Notes under the pieces: model-generated
Database searches by the model: none
Seen by the model: the letters and a program-made list of their open reading frames with translations, nothing else
What the model was told of the DNA's origin: nothing
Shown: positions 6,044 through 15,233 of the stretch, in pieces
Numbering within the stretch: position 1 is the first letter of the stretch
How the letters are laid out: every line of letters starts with the position of its first letter
Program-made: the position numbers and the translations under genes
Virus record (IMG/VR): IMGVR_UViG_3300025086_000153
Span: 1 to 29,587 of that record
Reading direction: 5' to 3' (one strand)
From: a virus
Length of the DNA stretch: 29,587 nucleotides

Positions 6044-6988
6044 ATGCCGGAAAGAAATATTCCTCCGTGTGTAACGCACGGCTCTCTACCTCGTGCTCTG
6101 CATGAGGCTAATTTTAACGGCATAGTTACCGTTATTTCATCAATCATCGACACGGTTAGTGGCGTGGGAACAGTTTCTTACTCTCGGTGTCCCTACGGTT
6201 ATGAAGCTAATTTCGATGGTGTTGTCAGAGCTTTAGAAGACTTAAACACCTCTATATCCGGTATTTCTGGAGGGGGAGGAGGTTCAGCGAATATTGCTCC
6301 AGGTTCGGGTATTTATTTCACTGCTTCTGGCAGTACCACAATCATCAATGCATCTGTTGTTTCAGCTTCGGGTCTTTCAATCGGAGCTGGCTCTGGTATT
6401 TACCTGACTCAAGGTGGTTCTGTTGTAAACGTCAACTACGACGAGGTGTACGACAACGTAGTTTCAGGTCACTTCCTGGACGAAGGTTCCGTCACTATTA
6501 CGTATAGCGGTAATAATGTCATTATTAGCGGCACCGATACCCAAGGAGGGGGTGGTGGAGGCACCGTTGTAAGCGGCATATCTGTCACTGTTTCTGGCTC
6601 TCCCGGTACTGGTTACGGAACCGGTGATCTGTGGTTCGACGTTAACCAAGGTCGAATGTTTGTTTACGCATCCGGCGGTTCTGTCGCTCAACCGGATTGG
6701 TATCAAACCAACGCTGAAGGAATTATTCTTAAGGGCACTACCCCTCCTTCGGGCACAGGAACTAACGCGCCACCTCGCGATGGATCGGCTTTCTTCCACG
6801 AACTGGTGGGGTCGATATTTGTGTACGACGCTGCCACCTCTGGTTGGTACGAGTCTGGTCCTCGTCGTTCCTTCGCTTACTCAGCTGCTGCACCTTCTGC
6901 TCAAGTCCCTGGAGAGGGTTGGTACGACGATACAGCCAACGCACTCAAAGTATGGAATGGCACTACTTGGGTTGACGCAAATCCTTGA
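6044..6988 (+). CDS. Tail-fibre or virion adhesion protein, Gly/Ser-rich
   Basis: The protein has 314 residues and a good Shine-Dalgarno site (GGGAGGG about 10 bases upstream). A short N-terminal domain (about 1-75) is followed by a Gly-run (SGGGGGS), repeated 'GSGIYFTASGS / GSGIYLTQGGS' beta strands (about 88-130), another Gly-run, and then repeated modules of the type 'GDLWFDVNQGRMFVY...W' (196-225), 'GSIFVYDAATSGWYE' and 'EGWYDDTANALKVWNGTTWV'. The last three are short beta units that present an aromatic at regular places, common in cyanophage fibres. It is likely a trimeric fibre component that is first in the fibre operon and might anchor to the tail. The structural role is well supported; the exact position in the virion is not known. 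Confidence 0.75.
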   Translation: MPERNIPPCVTHGSLPRALHEANFNGIVTVISSIIDTVSGVGTVSYSRCPYGYEANFDGVVRALEDLNTSISGISGGGGGSANIAPGSGIYFTASGSTTIINASVVSASGLSIGAGSGIYLTQGGSVVNVNYDEVYDNVVSGHFLDEGSVTITYSGNNVIISGTDTQGGGGGGTVVSGISVTVSGSPGTGYGTGDLWFDVNQGRMFVYASGGSVAQPDWYQTNAEGIILKGTTPPSGTGTNAPPRDGSAFFHELVGSIFVYDAATSGWYESGPRRSFAYSAAAPSAQVPGEGWYDDTANALKVWNGTTWVDANP

Positions 6989-7036
6989 TGACAGTTTGTT
7001 GTCAGTCGCTAAGCTGACTAGAACTACTGCATACCA

Positions 7037-7168
7037 ATGGCCAAGGCTAAATCGGACGCCTCTAACCACATTTTTTCTAAACCAAAAACCACTGCTATTG
7101 GCAATGGTCGTCACTCACGTCCAGAACGTAAAGGCAAGAAGAAATACCGTGGTCAGGGAAAGCGCTAA
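7037..7168 (+). CDS. 43-residue basic protein
   Basis: ATG 7037 to TAA 7168. The product is very basic and Gly-rich, with the core AIGNGRHSRPERKGKKKY and the end RGQGKR. Small proteins with this 'G-G-HSRP...GKK-YRGQG' signature are conserved in cyanophages and other marine phages, which is why I call it despite its size. Function unknown; it could bind nucleic acid or be a minor virion component. It sits in the 200-base gap between two structural genes, on the same strand. Confidence 0.7.
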   Translation: MAKAKSDASNHIFSKPKTTAIGNGRHSRPERKGKKKYRGQGKR

Positions 7169-7194
7169 ACTTAAGAATATGGGTTTAGGCAGAG

Positions 7195-7674
7195 ATGGCG
7201 ATTGCGAGTTTAATTGCTAGCGAAAACATTTCTGCTGGAAACGCGGTCTATGTGACTTCAACCGGTCAGGCTGCACTTGCCGCAGCTGACACAGTTACTA
7301 AAGCATCGGTTCTTGGGATCGCAATCGATACGGTAAGCTCTGGGGCCATACTTCGTGTCAACGCTGATGGAGTTTACACTGGTTATTCTGGTCTGACTCC
7401 TGGTGAGTTTAGGTTTTTATCTATTATCACTCCTGGTTTACTAATCTCTTCTAGTGAGTTTTTTGCTGAGTTAGCAATTGTCTCTCTAGATGCTTTTTTA
7501 ACTAATGTAGGCCGCGTAATTACTCCCACAACTTTATCTATTGAGACTGTACCTCCTCAGCTTACTGTTAATCCAAATTCAGTTATCCTTCTGGAATCCA
7601 GTTTCGGAATATCGATTGAGGCGTTATTATTAGAAGACGGATCGACTATTGATCTAGAGACCGCATCTGCTTAA
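7195..7674 (+). CDS. Small beta-rich structural protein (decoration-type domain)
   Basis: 159 residues. The first ~80 form a beta domain seen repeatedly in phage structural proteins: NISAGNAVYVTSTGQA, then ASVLGIAIDTVSSGAILRV, then GVYTGYSGLTPGEF. This is the pattern 'AG-xxV-xxG, A-xxGIA-xxxxSG-xxxV, G-xxxxxxxLxPG-xYFL'. The rest (about 85-159) is hydrophobic beta, with an odd Leu/Ile/Ser composition (VILLESSFG, IEALLLEDGS). The same domain occurs, split by a large insertion, in the three big fibres downstream. It probably decorates or links fibre parts. Confidence 0.65.
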   Translation: MAIASLIASENISAGNAVYVTSTGQAALAAADTVTKASVLGIAIDTVSSGAILRVNADGVYTGYSGLTPGEFRFLSIITPGLLISSSEFFAELAIVSLDAFLTNVGRVITPTTLSIETVPPQLTVNPNSVILLESSFGISIEALLLEDGSTIDLETASA

Positions 7675-7679
7675 ATCGC

Positions 7680-8291
7680 ATGGCAAGCCTAAAGATTTCG
7701 CAACTTGGTGCGATTACAACGGTTGCGAGCGGTGATTACTTTCCTATTGTCAGAGCTTCTGGTGTAACTAACCAAAGGGTAGATATTGGCGTTTTAGATG
7801 TACGTTATGCGCCTAGTTCTAGTGGAGATGTAGCACACGAAGCTCTTGCTTCCGGTAACGCTGCGCTTGTTGATGCCAGTGTAGCTCTGGCTTCAGGTAA
7901 CGCTGCGCTTGTTGATGCAGCGGCGGCGGAGACTACTGCTAATACCAAGCTCGCTATTTCAGGCGGTATTCTTGACGGTCAGCTCCGTTCCGTTGTCACT
8001 GCATTGGGTGCAAACGGAAGCGGCATCCCCGTGGCTTCTGGCAATTACTTTACTGCCACGCTGAGCACCGACTCTACTGTAACGTTTATCAGTCCTTATC
8101 CTGCTGGGTCTTATAGTCTTACTTACGAAGTTGAGAACACTGGCGGTACAATCACTTGGGACAGTTCAATTAAATGGCCAGCAGATACGGCTCCGACCCT
8201 AACTACAGGCAAGACTCATTTGTTCATGTTCGTTACTGATAATTCTGGCAGTACCTGGCGTGCATCTTCTCTTGTTGACTACACCACTTGA
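7680..8291 (+). CDS. Fibre protein with ASGNAAL repeats and beta head domain
   Basis: 203 residues. The N-terminal segment MASLKISQLGAI...VASGDYFPIVRASG is the common phage-fibre start domain. Two exact ALASGNAALVDA-type repeats (about 57-85) should form a trimeric coiled coil or stalk. The C-terminal ~85 residues (VASGNYFTATLSTDSTVTF to STWRASSLVDYTT) form a small beta sandwich of the kind seen at fibre tips. Its ATG is five bases after the stop of the previous gene. Because it is short, it may be an adaptor or accessory fibre. Confidence 0.72.
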   Translation: MASLKISQLGAITTVASGDYFPIVRASGVTNQRVDIGVLDVRYAPSSSGDVAHEALASGNAALVDASVALASGNAALVDAAAAETTANTKLAISGGILDGQLRSVVTALGANGSGIPVASGNYFTATLSTDSTVTFISPYPAGSYSLTYEVENTGGTITWDSSIKWPADTAPTLTTGKTHLFMFVTDNSGSTWRASSLVDYTT

Positions 8292-8296
8292 TATAA

Positions 8297-10234
8297 ATGG
8301 ATCCTACTACTCAACGTCTAATGGAAGGTGCTGCTGGTGCAGCAGGTGATCCTATTTATGTTGATGACGTTTTTAGTACGTTTGTGTATCAAGGGAATAA
8401 TGGGGGTGCAACAATTATTAATGGAATTGACTTATCTGGTGAAGGTGGGCTTGTTTGGTGCAAAAGACGCGACGTTAATCCCGAAAGACATTGTTTATTT
8501 GACACTGAAAATGGAATAACACAAACGTTAGCCACTAACGAAGCCACTGCCGCAAGAACTAGAAGTTGGGTGCAATCTTTTAATTCAAATGGGTGGACGA
8601 TGGACACCTCGGATACTGAATTAAATAACGTTAGCTCCACTTACGCTTCCTGGAGCTTCCGCCGAGCACGTGGATTTTTTACGATAAAAAAATTCTCAGG
8701 TACAGGTGCAGCACAAACCATAGACCATGACCTGGGGAATACACCGGGCTTTATACTCGTCAAAGCACTGAATGATGCTCAAAACTGGGCGGTTTTTCAC
8801 ACGTCTCTGGGTGCAACATCTGGTTTGAGCATCAACGACGTTAATGGTAGTGGCACAAGTCCTATTTATTGGAATGACACTGCGCCTACATCTACTCAAT
8901 TTACAGTAGGCAGTGCTTGGAGCGCATCGGGCAAAAACTACGTAGCTTACCTTTTCGCTAACGATGCTCAATCGTTTGGCACAGACAGGAATGAGGCGAT
9001 TATTAAATGTGGGAGTTATGCGGGTACAGGAGCCGATAATAATTTTCAAAATTTGGGATTTGAACCCCAGTGGGTACTGATTAAAAAATATGACGGCACT
9101 GGCTTCTGGAACATAATTGATAATGTGCGTGGTTGTTATACCCTGTATAACGATTCAGTTCTCAAGGCAGACCAAACTGACGCAGAAACCGATTTGCAAT
9201 ATGTAGACCTAGCAGCGACTGGGTTTAATGTAATGGGCGCTGCTTCGCAGGTGAATCAGGTCGGAAGTAACTATATCTACGTAGCAATCCGCCGTCCTAA
9301 TAAGCCGCCCGCAGCTGCAACGGAAGTGTTCGATCTAGCGTCATTCGCTAGTGACACCAGTGGCTTCTTGAGTAGCAACACAGTCTTTGGAGATCTGCTT
9401 ATTAATTTCAACAATCCGGGCAGTGGTAATGTTTACAAATATTGGTATTCTCGTCTGTCAAGTTCTTATCTAGCTGTCGCTATTGGTAATGAAGTAAATA
9501 GCACTAGTTTTTTCAATGCGGAAAGAAACGCTGGCTTTTTGCAAACAAGTTTTTGGGGTACTACTCCTTTCATTGACTACACTCTACGCCGTGCTCCCGG
9601 CTTCATGGATGTAGTTTGCTACACCGGAACAGGTTCCAGCGTGGGAAACACTGGACAGCAAAACGTAGCTCATAATCTCCAAGCTGTACCAGAGTTGATC
9701 ATTGTAAAAGGTAGACAATTTTCAAGTGATTTTATTGTTTACAACGCAACCTCTGGACCGGGGAAAAATATGCGACTCAATAGAGCTAATGCAGACATAC
9801 CTGATACCTACTGTTGGGACAACACAACACCCACTTCAAGCGTGTTTAGGGTTGGTGCTGCATTAAACGGTGATACTAATGTCAGCGGCCAACCTTTTAT
9901 CGCCTGGCTCTTCGCATCTGTAGACAAAATATCAAAAATAGGTAACTACACAGGAACTGGTGCTGCTGTTGATGTCGACTGTGGGTTTACGGGAGGCTCA
10001 AGGTTTGTGATGATCAAGCGCACTGATGTTGCCGGTGAATGGTTTTATTGGGACACAGAACGCGGCATTGGTACCGGCAATGAATCAGCTTATACCATGA
10101 ACGGAAACCCTGGTACTGCTTTTGCGGGGAATGATTGGCTTGACCCACTAACCGCTGGGTTTACAGTAACAGCAACAGCCCCTATCGAGCTTAACGCTGT
10201 AGGAGGTACTTTTATCTTCATAGCGATTGCCTAA
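8297..10234 (+). CDS. Repeat-containing tail fibre (DUF7483-like modules)
   Basis: 645 residues built from repeated ~100-residue beta modules of the form 'F-YTGTG-xxxx-I-HxLG-xxPxxxIVK...W-VY...'. Copies lie near residues 126-225, 231-335, 440-540 and 550-645, and an N-terminal module at 35-125 starts with the 'GGLVWCKRRD' type strand. The modules match what is annotated in cyanophage fibres as DUF7483, though I name that domain from memory. There is no signal peptide or enzyme motif. It begins six bases after the preceding stop and is followed by a tail-assembly-chaperone-like gene. The modular repeats are a plausible receptor-binding surface. Confidence 0.75.
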   Translation: MDPTTQRLMEGAAGAAGDPIYVDDVFSTFVYQGNNGGATIINGIDLSGEGGLVWCKRRDVNPERHCLFDTENGITQTLATNEATAARTRSWVQSFNSNGWTMDTSDTELNNVSSTYASWSFRRARGFFTIKKFSGTGAAQTIDHDLGNTPGFILVKALNDAQNWAVFHTSLGATSGLSINDVNGSGTSPIYWNDTAPTSTQFTVGSAWSASGKNYVAYLFANDAQSFGTDRNEAIIKCGSYAGTGADNNFQNLGFEPQWVLIKKYDGTGFWNIIDNVRGCYTLYNDSVLKADQTDAETDLQYVDLAATGFNVMGAASQVNQVGSNYIYVAIRRPNKPPAAATEVFDLASFASDTSGFLSSNTVFGDLLINFNNPGSGNVYKYWYSRLSSSYLAVAIGNEVNSTSFFNAERNAGFLQTSFWGTTPFIDYTLRRAPGFMDVVCYTGTGSSVGNTGQQNVAHNLQAVPELIIVKGRQFSSDFIVYNATSGPGKNMRLNRANADIPDTYCWDNTTPTSSVFRVGAALNGDTNVSGQPFIAWLFASVDKISKIGNYTGTGAAVDVDCGFTGGSRFVMIKRTDVAGEWFYWDTERGIGTGNESAYTMNGNPGTAFAGNDWLDPLTAGFTVTATAPIELNAVGGTFIFIAIA

Positions 10235-10255
10235 TCTTCAAAGTAGAATCGAGTT

Positions 10256-10762
10256 ATGGAATTACGTATTCGCGACACTGGTGAGGTAATTACGGAATCT
10301 GAATTCCGTTTTCGCCACCCAAACACTTCGTTTCCTAAGGTTATTAGCCGTGAAACGATGGATAATTTCGGCGTGGACCCTGTTTTTGAGGGGCCAGCTG
10401 CTGTGTGCACTCCTCCTTACCAGACCAGTGTACGATCCGGCGTCCAGGAGATTAATGGAAACTGGTTTACACGCTACATAGTAGGTCCTGTTTTCACTGA
10501 TTCTGTTGATGAAAATGGTGTTACAACTACTGCACTGTCTCAGCAAGCTGAGTATGAAGCTAACGTAGATGCAGTTCAAGCAGGTAGTGTACGTAGCTTA
10601 CGTAATAAGAAACTAACTGAATGTGACTGGACTCAGTTAACTGATTCTCCTTTAGATGAGGATGGCAAAGGCGTGTGGGCTGACTATCGTGCGTCCTTAA
10701 GAGCGTTGCCGGAACAGGAAGGGTTCCCCTGGACTGTCACCTGGCCCGTCGAACCTACCTGA
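10256..10762 (+). CDS. Tail fibre assembly / tail assembly chaperone-like protein
   Basis: 168 residues. The C-terminal ~65 residues match the Phage_tail_APC type domain (PF16778): R-LRNKKLTECDWTQL, then DSPL, then WADYRASLRALPEQEGFP and TVTWP. This block is found at the end of many fibre-assembly proteins next to fibre genes. The N-terminal half is a small mixed domain with VISRETMDNFGVDPV. The placement directly downstream of the 645-residue fibre suggests it helps fold or trimerise that protein, or forms its distal part. Confidence 0.75.
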   Translation: MELRIRDTGEVITESEFRFRHPNTSFPKVISRETMDNFGVDPVFEGPAAVCTPPYQTSVRSGVQEINGNWFTRYIVGPVFTDSVDENGVTTTALSQQAEYEANVDAVQAGSVRSLRNKKLTECDWTQLTDSPLDEDGKGVWADYRASLRALPEQEGFPWTVTWPVEPT

Positions 10763-10766
10763 GTAC

Positions 10767-10856
10767 ATGGGAACTATTATCGCTGTTGGAGCCCTTGGGT
10801 TTCTGTACCTCATGGGTTTTTGTTTAATGGCGATCAATCCCCGTGATGACGAATAA
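10767..10856 (+). CDS. 29-residue single-span membrane peptide
   Basis: ATG 10767 to TAA 10856. It is almost entirely one hydrophobic helix (GTIIAVGALGFLYLMGF) with the charged end NPRDDE. It starts four bases after the preceding stop, in the same direction. The composition is too membrane-like to be chance, but the length makes the call uncertain. It could modulate lysis or the host envelope. Confidence 0.45.
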   Translation: MGTIIAVGALGFLYLMGFCLMAINPRDDE

Positions 10857-10904
10857 GTATCGAACATGGACTATGATTAGAGAGACGAAGTCTGGGTGTA
10901 AGTA

Positions 10905-11411
10905 GTGACTAACCGGGCGATTTTCAATCGAAAGTACACTGAATTTCAACCTGGGGACACTCCCGTTTTCCTCGTTAATGGCGGCGGTGTTACTTCTTCT
11001 TCACCTACATCTCTAGTAGATTTTGTAGCAGGTGCTGACCTTATTCAAGGTGAGGTAGTTTATGTAAGTGGAGTTTATGCAGTCCCGGCTACCGCCGCAA
11101 GCGGTGTGGACGCAGCTCAACACCAAGCAATTGGTCTTACTGCAGAGGCAGCGGTGCAAAATGCCACTGTTTCGGTCAATTTGGACGATATTGCAACCGT
11201 AAGTGCTGCCAACATTACTGCTGGTACTGCTCTAGTTCCTGGACAGTATTATTATCTGTCCAAGTCTCAAGGACAGCTTACTGAGTTCAGTACTGCTTCT
11301 GGAACTGTTACCGCTGCAAGTGGTTACGCTAGCCTTGTTAATCTTGGACTTGCTATTAGTAGTACTGCTTTACACGTAGAAATCCAACCACCTGTAGACC
11401 TCTTTAGTTAG
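10905..11411 (+). CDS. Small structural protein, decoration-type beta domain
   Basis: 168 residues from a GTG. After a short N-terminal arm (MTNRAIFNRKYTEFQPGD) comes the same beta domain as in the 7195 gene: ADLIQGEVVYVSG, then AQHQAIGLTAEAA, then ALVPGQYYYLSKSQGQLTE and LGLAISSTALHVEI. This domain also frames the propellers in the following three fibres. It is positioned immediately before them and probably forms a base or collar that pairs with them. The family is recognised only at the level of fold pattern. Confidence 0.65.
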   Translation: MTNRAIFNRKYTEFQPGDTPVFLVNGGGVTSSSPTSLVDFVAGADLIQGEVVYVSGVYAVPATAASGVDAAQHQAIGLTAEAAVQNATVSVNLDDIATVSAANITAGTALVPGQYYYLSKSQGQLTEFSTASGTVTAASGYASLVNLGLAISSTALHVEIQPPVDLFS

Positions 11412-11435
11412 GTCTTGTTTTACTGAGGTTTACAA

Positions 11436-13316
11436 ATGGTCCGCCGCCGCCCCTTAGTCACTGAAGATGGTTTAGTTTCCGAACTCCTCGCAGGAGATAC
11501 GGTACAAACCGGAGGGTCTTCTACTGAAGTTATCGCTGGAAGTGGTCTGGTCGGTGGTGGCGCTATCGGACCTGCTACTAGGCTCGATTTTGCGATAGCA
11601 GCAAACCCTAGTGGTGTTATTTACGCAGGAGACAGCATCGGTAATGACGGCGTTTCGTTTGTAAACGCTACAACCGCACTTAGTTCTGGTAATGCAGCTT
11701 TAACTGACTCAGTTGATGCTGTTGCCTCCGGTAACGCTGCGCTTTCTGTTGGAACAACAGCTCTCGCATCTGGTAATGCTGCTCTGGATTTACTCCCTAC
11801 GCTCGGGGGTGGGGCAAACACTACGATTATCGAAGCTTCAAGCTCTGTGGCATCAGGAATACCAGTCGGAGTTGACGATACGGGCCGAGTCCGATCTATT
11901 GAATCTTTTACGGCTAGTGTAACTCCTGCGTTTCAAACTGGAGGTAGTTGGACTACATATGCTTCTGCGAGCTACAGTGGTACTAATGCTTACCCTAAGC
12001 TAGTCTGTATAGCTGGTCAAGATACGTGGGTAATAATAGATCGTATGGACGGTAGTGCTTATATGCGGTATCAAGTTTATTCCTGGAACGGAAGCAGTAT
12101 AACTGCAGGAACTTTAACTACTGCAGTATCGTCAAATAGTCAGGACATTGCTCAAACGTACAACGAAGCCACTGATACTATCGTTCAAATCCACACTAAC
12201 TATGGTGGCGGTGATGCTACTAGGATGAGGACATGGTACTTAAGTGGCGGTACCTCCCTTGCTGCTGCGGATATATCTACTGTGTCTGCAGCTACTTATG
12301 CTCAAAGAAACTTTGTAATTTCGAATACTACTAATAATACAGGCATGATTGGGTACTCTATAGGTGCTGGAGCAGTTGTACTAAAACCATGGACTATTAC
12401 TGCAGGTACTCGACAAATAACCAAAGGCAACGGTAAATACAGTGCTTTCGCGGACTTCGGCGCTTCTAGAGGTTTTTACGCTGCTAATGTTGATCGATAT
12501 ATTATTTTATGTAATGAAGGTGCCCAGGTTACTGCACAGGCTTTTCAGATAACAGGTACTGGAGGAAGTGCATCCATTAATGATGGTACCGAAGTTGTAG
12601 TAGGTGCTACTGCCGGTTCAAGTTATAGAAACTTTTCTCTTATGAAAATAGGCGAGGACGGTGATCATGTAGCGCTATATAAAGATGCTTCGAATAATAT
12701 GATGGCACGTTATGGTACTTTGTCGGGCCTAACACTCACATACTCTGCTGCGCAGAATGTTATGAGTATGGGTACTGACATTTTTATGGATGTAGCTTGG
12801 TTTCCTTCTCAAAGGGCAGCTTTGCTGACAATTCAACAAGGCAATGATGCACAAACCTATAACTTGGTAGTTGACGGGTCTAATAATGTTTCTGCAACTG
12901 CAGGTGTTCTTTGTACCGCTGGAGGATACAACCTGCAAAACTTTGTAGCATCAATCAACACAGCAAACACTGTTGCTATAGGTGGCAACTACAACAACAC
13001 CAATCTTGGGGCGGCAGTCGTTAGTGCCGGTGCTATCGATGGAATTAATCCGACCCTTAACTCTCAAACTAACGTGTTGGGCGTGGCCGACTCTACCGTA
13101 GCTAGTGGTACTGATTGTACAGTGGTTCTACCTGGATCAGTATATAACGATTCTACTGCTCCTTACACGCCTGGAAAGTTTTACTACGCTGACCCCACCA
13201 CAAGCGGTTTGACTGAAACTTCAACAGCTCCTACTTCATGGTCTGGAGCAGTTCCTTGGAATTACCTGGGTAAAGCAGTAACTACAAGTGGTTTACTGCT
13301 GATCAACTCACTTTGA
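11436..13316 (+). CDS. Large tail fibre, paralogue 1 with diverged propeller-like centre
   Basis: 626 residues. The N-terminal ~65 (RRRPLVTEDGLVSELLAGD... AGSGLVGGGA... NPSGVIYAGDSIGNDG) are shared with the fibres at 13351 and 15616. They are followed by three SGNAAL stalk repeats (about 83-126). A half domain at 135-155 (SSSVASGIPVGVDDTGRV) is continued only near the C-terminus, at NVLGVADSTVASGTDCTV. The ~380 residues in between are beta repeats with a loose period and Tyr/Trp-rich strands, so they may also be a beta-propeller, but diverged. It probably forms a receptor-binding trimer. Confidence 0.75.
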   Translation: MVRRRPLVTEDGLVSELLAGDTVQTGGSSTEVIAGSGLVGGGAIGPATRLDFAIAANPSGVIYAGDSIGNDGVSFVNATTALSSGNAALTDSVDAVASGNAALSVGTTALASGNAALDLLPTLGGGANTTIIEASSSVASGIPVGVDDTGRVRSIESFTASVTPAFQTGGSWTTYASASYSGTNAYPKLVCIAGQDTWVIIDRMDGSAYMRYQVYSWNGSSITAGTLTTAVSSNSQDIAQTYNEATDTIVQIHTNYGGGDATRMRTWYLSGGTSLAAADISTVSAATYAQRNFVISNTTNNTGMIGYSIGAGAVVLKPWTITAGTRQITKGNGKYSAFADFGASRGFYAANVDRYIILCNEGAQVTAQAFQITGTGGSASINDGTEVVVGATAGSSYRNFSLMKIGEDGDHVALYKDASNNMMARYGTLSGLTLTYSAAQNVMSMGTDIFMDVAWFPSQRAALLTIQQGNDAQTYNLVVDGSNNVSATAGVLCTAGGYNLQNFVASINTANTVAIGGNYNNTNLGAAVVSAGAIDGINPTLNSQTNVLGVADSTVASGTDCTVVLPGSVYNDSTAPYTPGKFYYADPTTSGLTETSTAPTSWSGAVPWNYLGKAVTTSGLLLINSL

Positions 13317-13350
13317 CTCAGGCTAAAGTAGATTTAAAGGTCATCAAATT

Positions 13351-15201
13351 ATGGTAGCGCGGCGTCCTGTTGTTTCGATTAGCGGCCTTCGGACTGAGCT
13401 GCCTCCTGGTGACACGATCATTGGTGCATCACCAGGAACTTTAATCGCAGGTAGTGGTCTAGACGATATTGGAGGAGGGAATTTAGGTGAAGATGTTGAG
13501 ATTGATGTGTCGATCGCTCCGAATCCGAGCGGTCTGATCTTTGTCGGTAATAAGCTGGGTGACGACGGTGTAGCGCTACGTCTTGGAGAAGCTGCACTCG
13601 CAAGTGGAAACCAGGCTATCGGACTTGCTTCTACTGCTTTGGCAAGTGGTAATGCGTCTATTGCTCTTGCTCAAACTGCTTTAGCAAGTGGAAATGCTGC
13701 GCTTGAAGCAATCTCTGCTACACCGGGAGGTGTGGAGGGACAATTTACAGCCTCAAGCACTGTAGCTGTGGGTAATTCTGTTGGTTTAGATGATTTAGGT
13801 AAAGTTAGACCTATTACTACTGTTACTGATGGAGCTAATAGATCTTACGGAACACCAGTTGTTTTTGAAACTGCTAACTCTGAGTACATTTCCACTACCT
13901 ACGACTCTTCAAATGATCGAGTTGTTATAGCTTACGCAGACGACGGAAATTCAAATTACGGTACTGCAGTTGTCGGCACTGTTTCTGGTACATCTATTTC
14001 ATTTGGTACTCCAGTTGTTTTTGAATCTGCTGAAGTTAGATTTGTTTCAACAGTATATGACTCTACTAATAATAAAGTAGGTATTTTTTATAGACAGCAA
14101 AGCGCCCCTAATTATCCCGGCTTCGGGATTGTTGGCACTGTTTCCGGTACCTCTATTTCATTCGGTAGTGCAGTTATTTTTAGAAGCCAATATTGTGAAG
14201 AAATTTCAGCAGTATTTGACTCCACTAGTAACAAGGTGGTTGTTGCTTATTTGGATGGCAGTAACTCTGATTATGGAACAGCTGTCGTCGGCACTATTTC
14301 TGGAACATCTATTTCATTCGGTAGTGAAGTTGTTTTTGAATCAGCCGCTACTTATCAAATTAGTACTACCTACGACTCCACAATTGACCGAGTCGTAATA
14401 GCTTACAGAGATGCCGGAAATTCAAATTACGGTACTGCAGTTGTTGGTACTGTTTCTGGTACATCTATTTCATTCGGTACTCCAGTTGTTTATTTGAGTT
14501 CTCTAGTTTCATTTAATTCCGCTACCTACGATTCCAAAGAAGAGCGAGTCGTAATAGCTTACAGAGATGGCGGAAACTCAAATTACGGTACTGCAATCGT
14601 CGGTAGTGTTACTGGTACTTCTATATCGTTCGGTACTGCAGTTGTTTTTGAAACTGGTGTTACTAACTTTATTAGCGCTACTTACGACTCCACAAGCGAT
14701 AAAGTTGTTATAGCTTATGAAGACGGCTCAAACTCAAGTTATGGTACTGCGATTGTCGGTACTGTTTCTGGTACTACTATATCCTTCGGCACTGCAGTGG
14801 TTTTTGAAGCAGCTGATTCTGGCTACATATCCGCTACCTATGACTCTACAGACGATAGAGTTGTTATAGCTTACAGAGATGTCGGAAACGGAAATTACGG
14901 TACTGCTGTGGTGGGCTCCCCCGGCTCTTCAATTGTGCCCAAAGTTTCTTCTCTAAACAACTTTATCGGTGTCGCAAAAACTGTTGCCGCTAGTGGTTCT
15001 TCTGTGACCGTGGGACTTCCTGGTGCAGTACAGAACATTTACACTGGTTTGGTTGTTGGTTCTGGGTATTACGTTGATCCCACTTCTAGTGGTATTACAA
15101 CCTCTAGTACTGCTCCTGCAGATTGGTCAGGCGGAACAGCGTGGCAAACAATAGGAAGAGCGGTATCTTCTACTGAGTTGTACCTGACTGACAGCTTGTG
15201 A
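13351..15201 (+). CDS. Large tail fibre, paralogue 2 with seven-unit beta-propeller
   Basis: 616 residues. An N-terminal attachment block (1-75) is shared with two neighbours, followed by three to four LASGN repeats (82-120). A half decoration-type domain (132-156) precedes seven repeats of about 52 residues with the core YDSxxDRVVIAYxDxGNSxYGTAVVG and a GTSISFGT strand; the YDS positions are 184, 236, 289, 341, 393, 445 and 497. Residues 165-181 supply an extra strand pair and the last unit lacks it, as in a ring closed like a propeller. The second half of the decoration domain follows (about 535-600). It is likely a host-recognition fibre. Confidence 0.78.
   Translation: MVARRPVVSISGLRTELPPGDTIIGASPGTLIAGSGLDDIGGGNLGEDVEIDVSIAPNPSGLIFVGNKLGDDGVALRLGEAALASGNQAIGLASTALASGNASIALAQTALASGNAALEAISATPGGVEGQFTASSTVAVGNSVGLDDLGKVRPITTVTDGANRSYGTPVVFETANSEYISTTYDSSNDRVVIAYADDGNSNYGTAVVGTVSGTSISFGTPVVFESAEVRFVSTVYDSTNNKVGIFYRQQSAPNYPGFGIVGTVSGTSISFGSAVIFRSQYCEEISAVFDSTSNKVVVAYLDGSNSDYGTAVVGTISGTSISFGSEVVFESAATYQISTTYDSTIDRVVIAYRDAGNSNYGTAVVGTVSGTSISFGTPVVYLSSLVSFNSATYDSKEERVVIAYRDGGNSNYGTAIVGSVTGTSISFGTAVVFETGVTNFISATYDSTSDKVVIAYEDGSNSSYGTAIVGTVSGTTISFGTAVVFEAADSGYISATYDSTDDRVVIAYRDVGNGNYGTAVVGSPGSSIVPKVSSLNNFIGVAKTVAASGSSVTVGLPGAVQNIYTGLVVGSGYYVDPTSSGITTSSTAPADWSGGTAWQTIGRAVSSTELYLTDSL
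13843..14916 (+). repeat. Seven direct repeats of about 156 bases inside the fibre gene
   Basis: The units encode the propeller blades of the 13351 gene. Blocks such as GGTACTGTTTCTGGTAC and TACGACTCTAC recur in most units with few changes, and the same blocks recur in the 15616 gene. This gives DNA homology both within and between the genes, enough for slippage or gene conversion. Confidence 0.75.
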
Positions 15202-15233
15202 GTCTGTATAGTTGTTAAGTGAGTCTTATTTCC

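Noticed and set aside
6464-6799. Leftward 111-codon frame inside the first fibre gene, and similar frames opposite the other large genes
   Set aside because: They are antisense shadows of clear coding sequence with no independent support.
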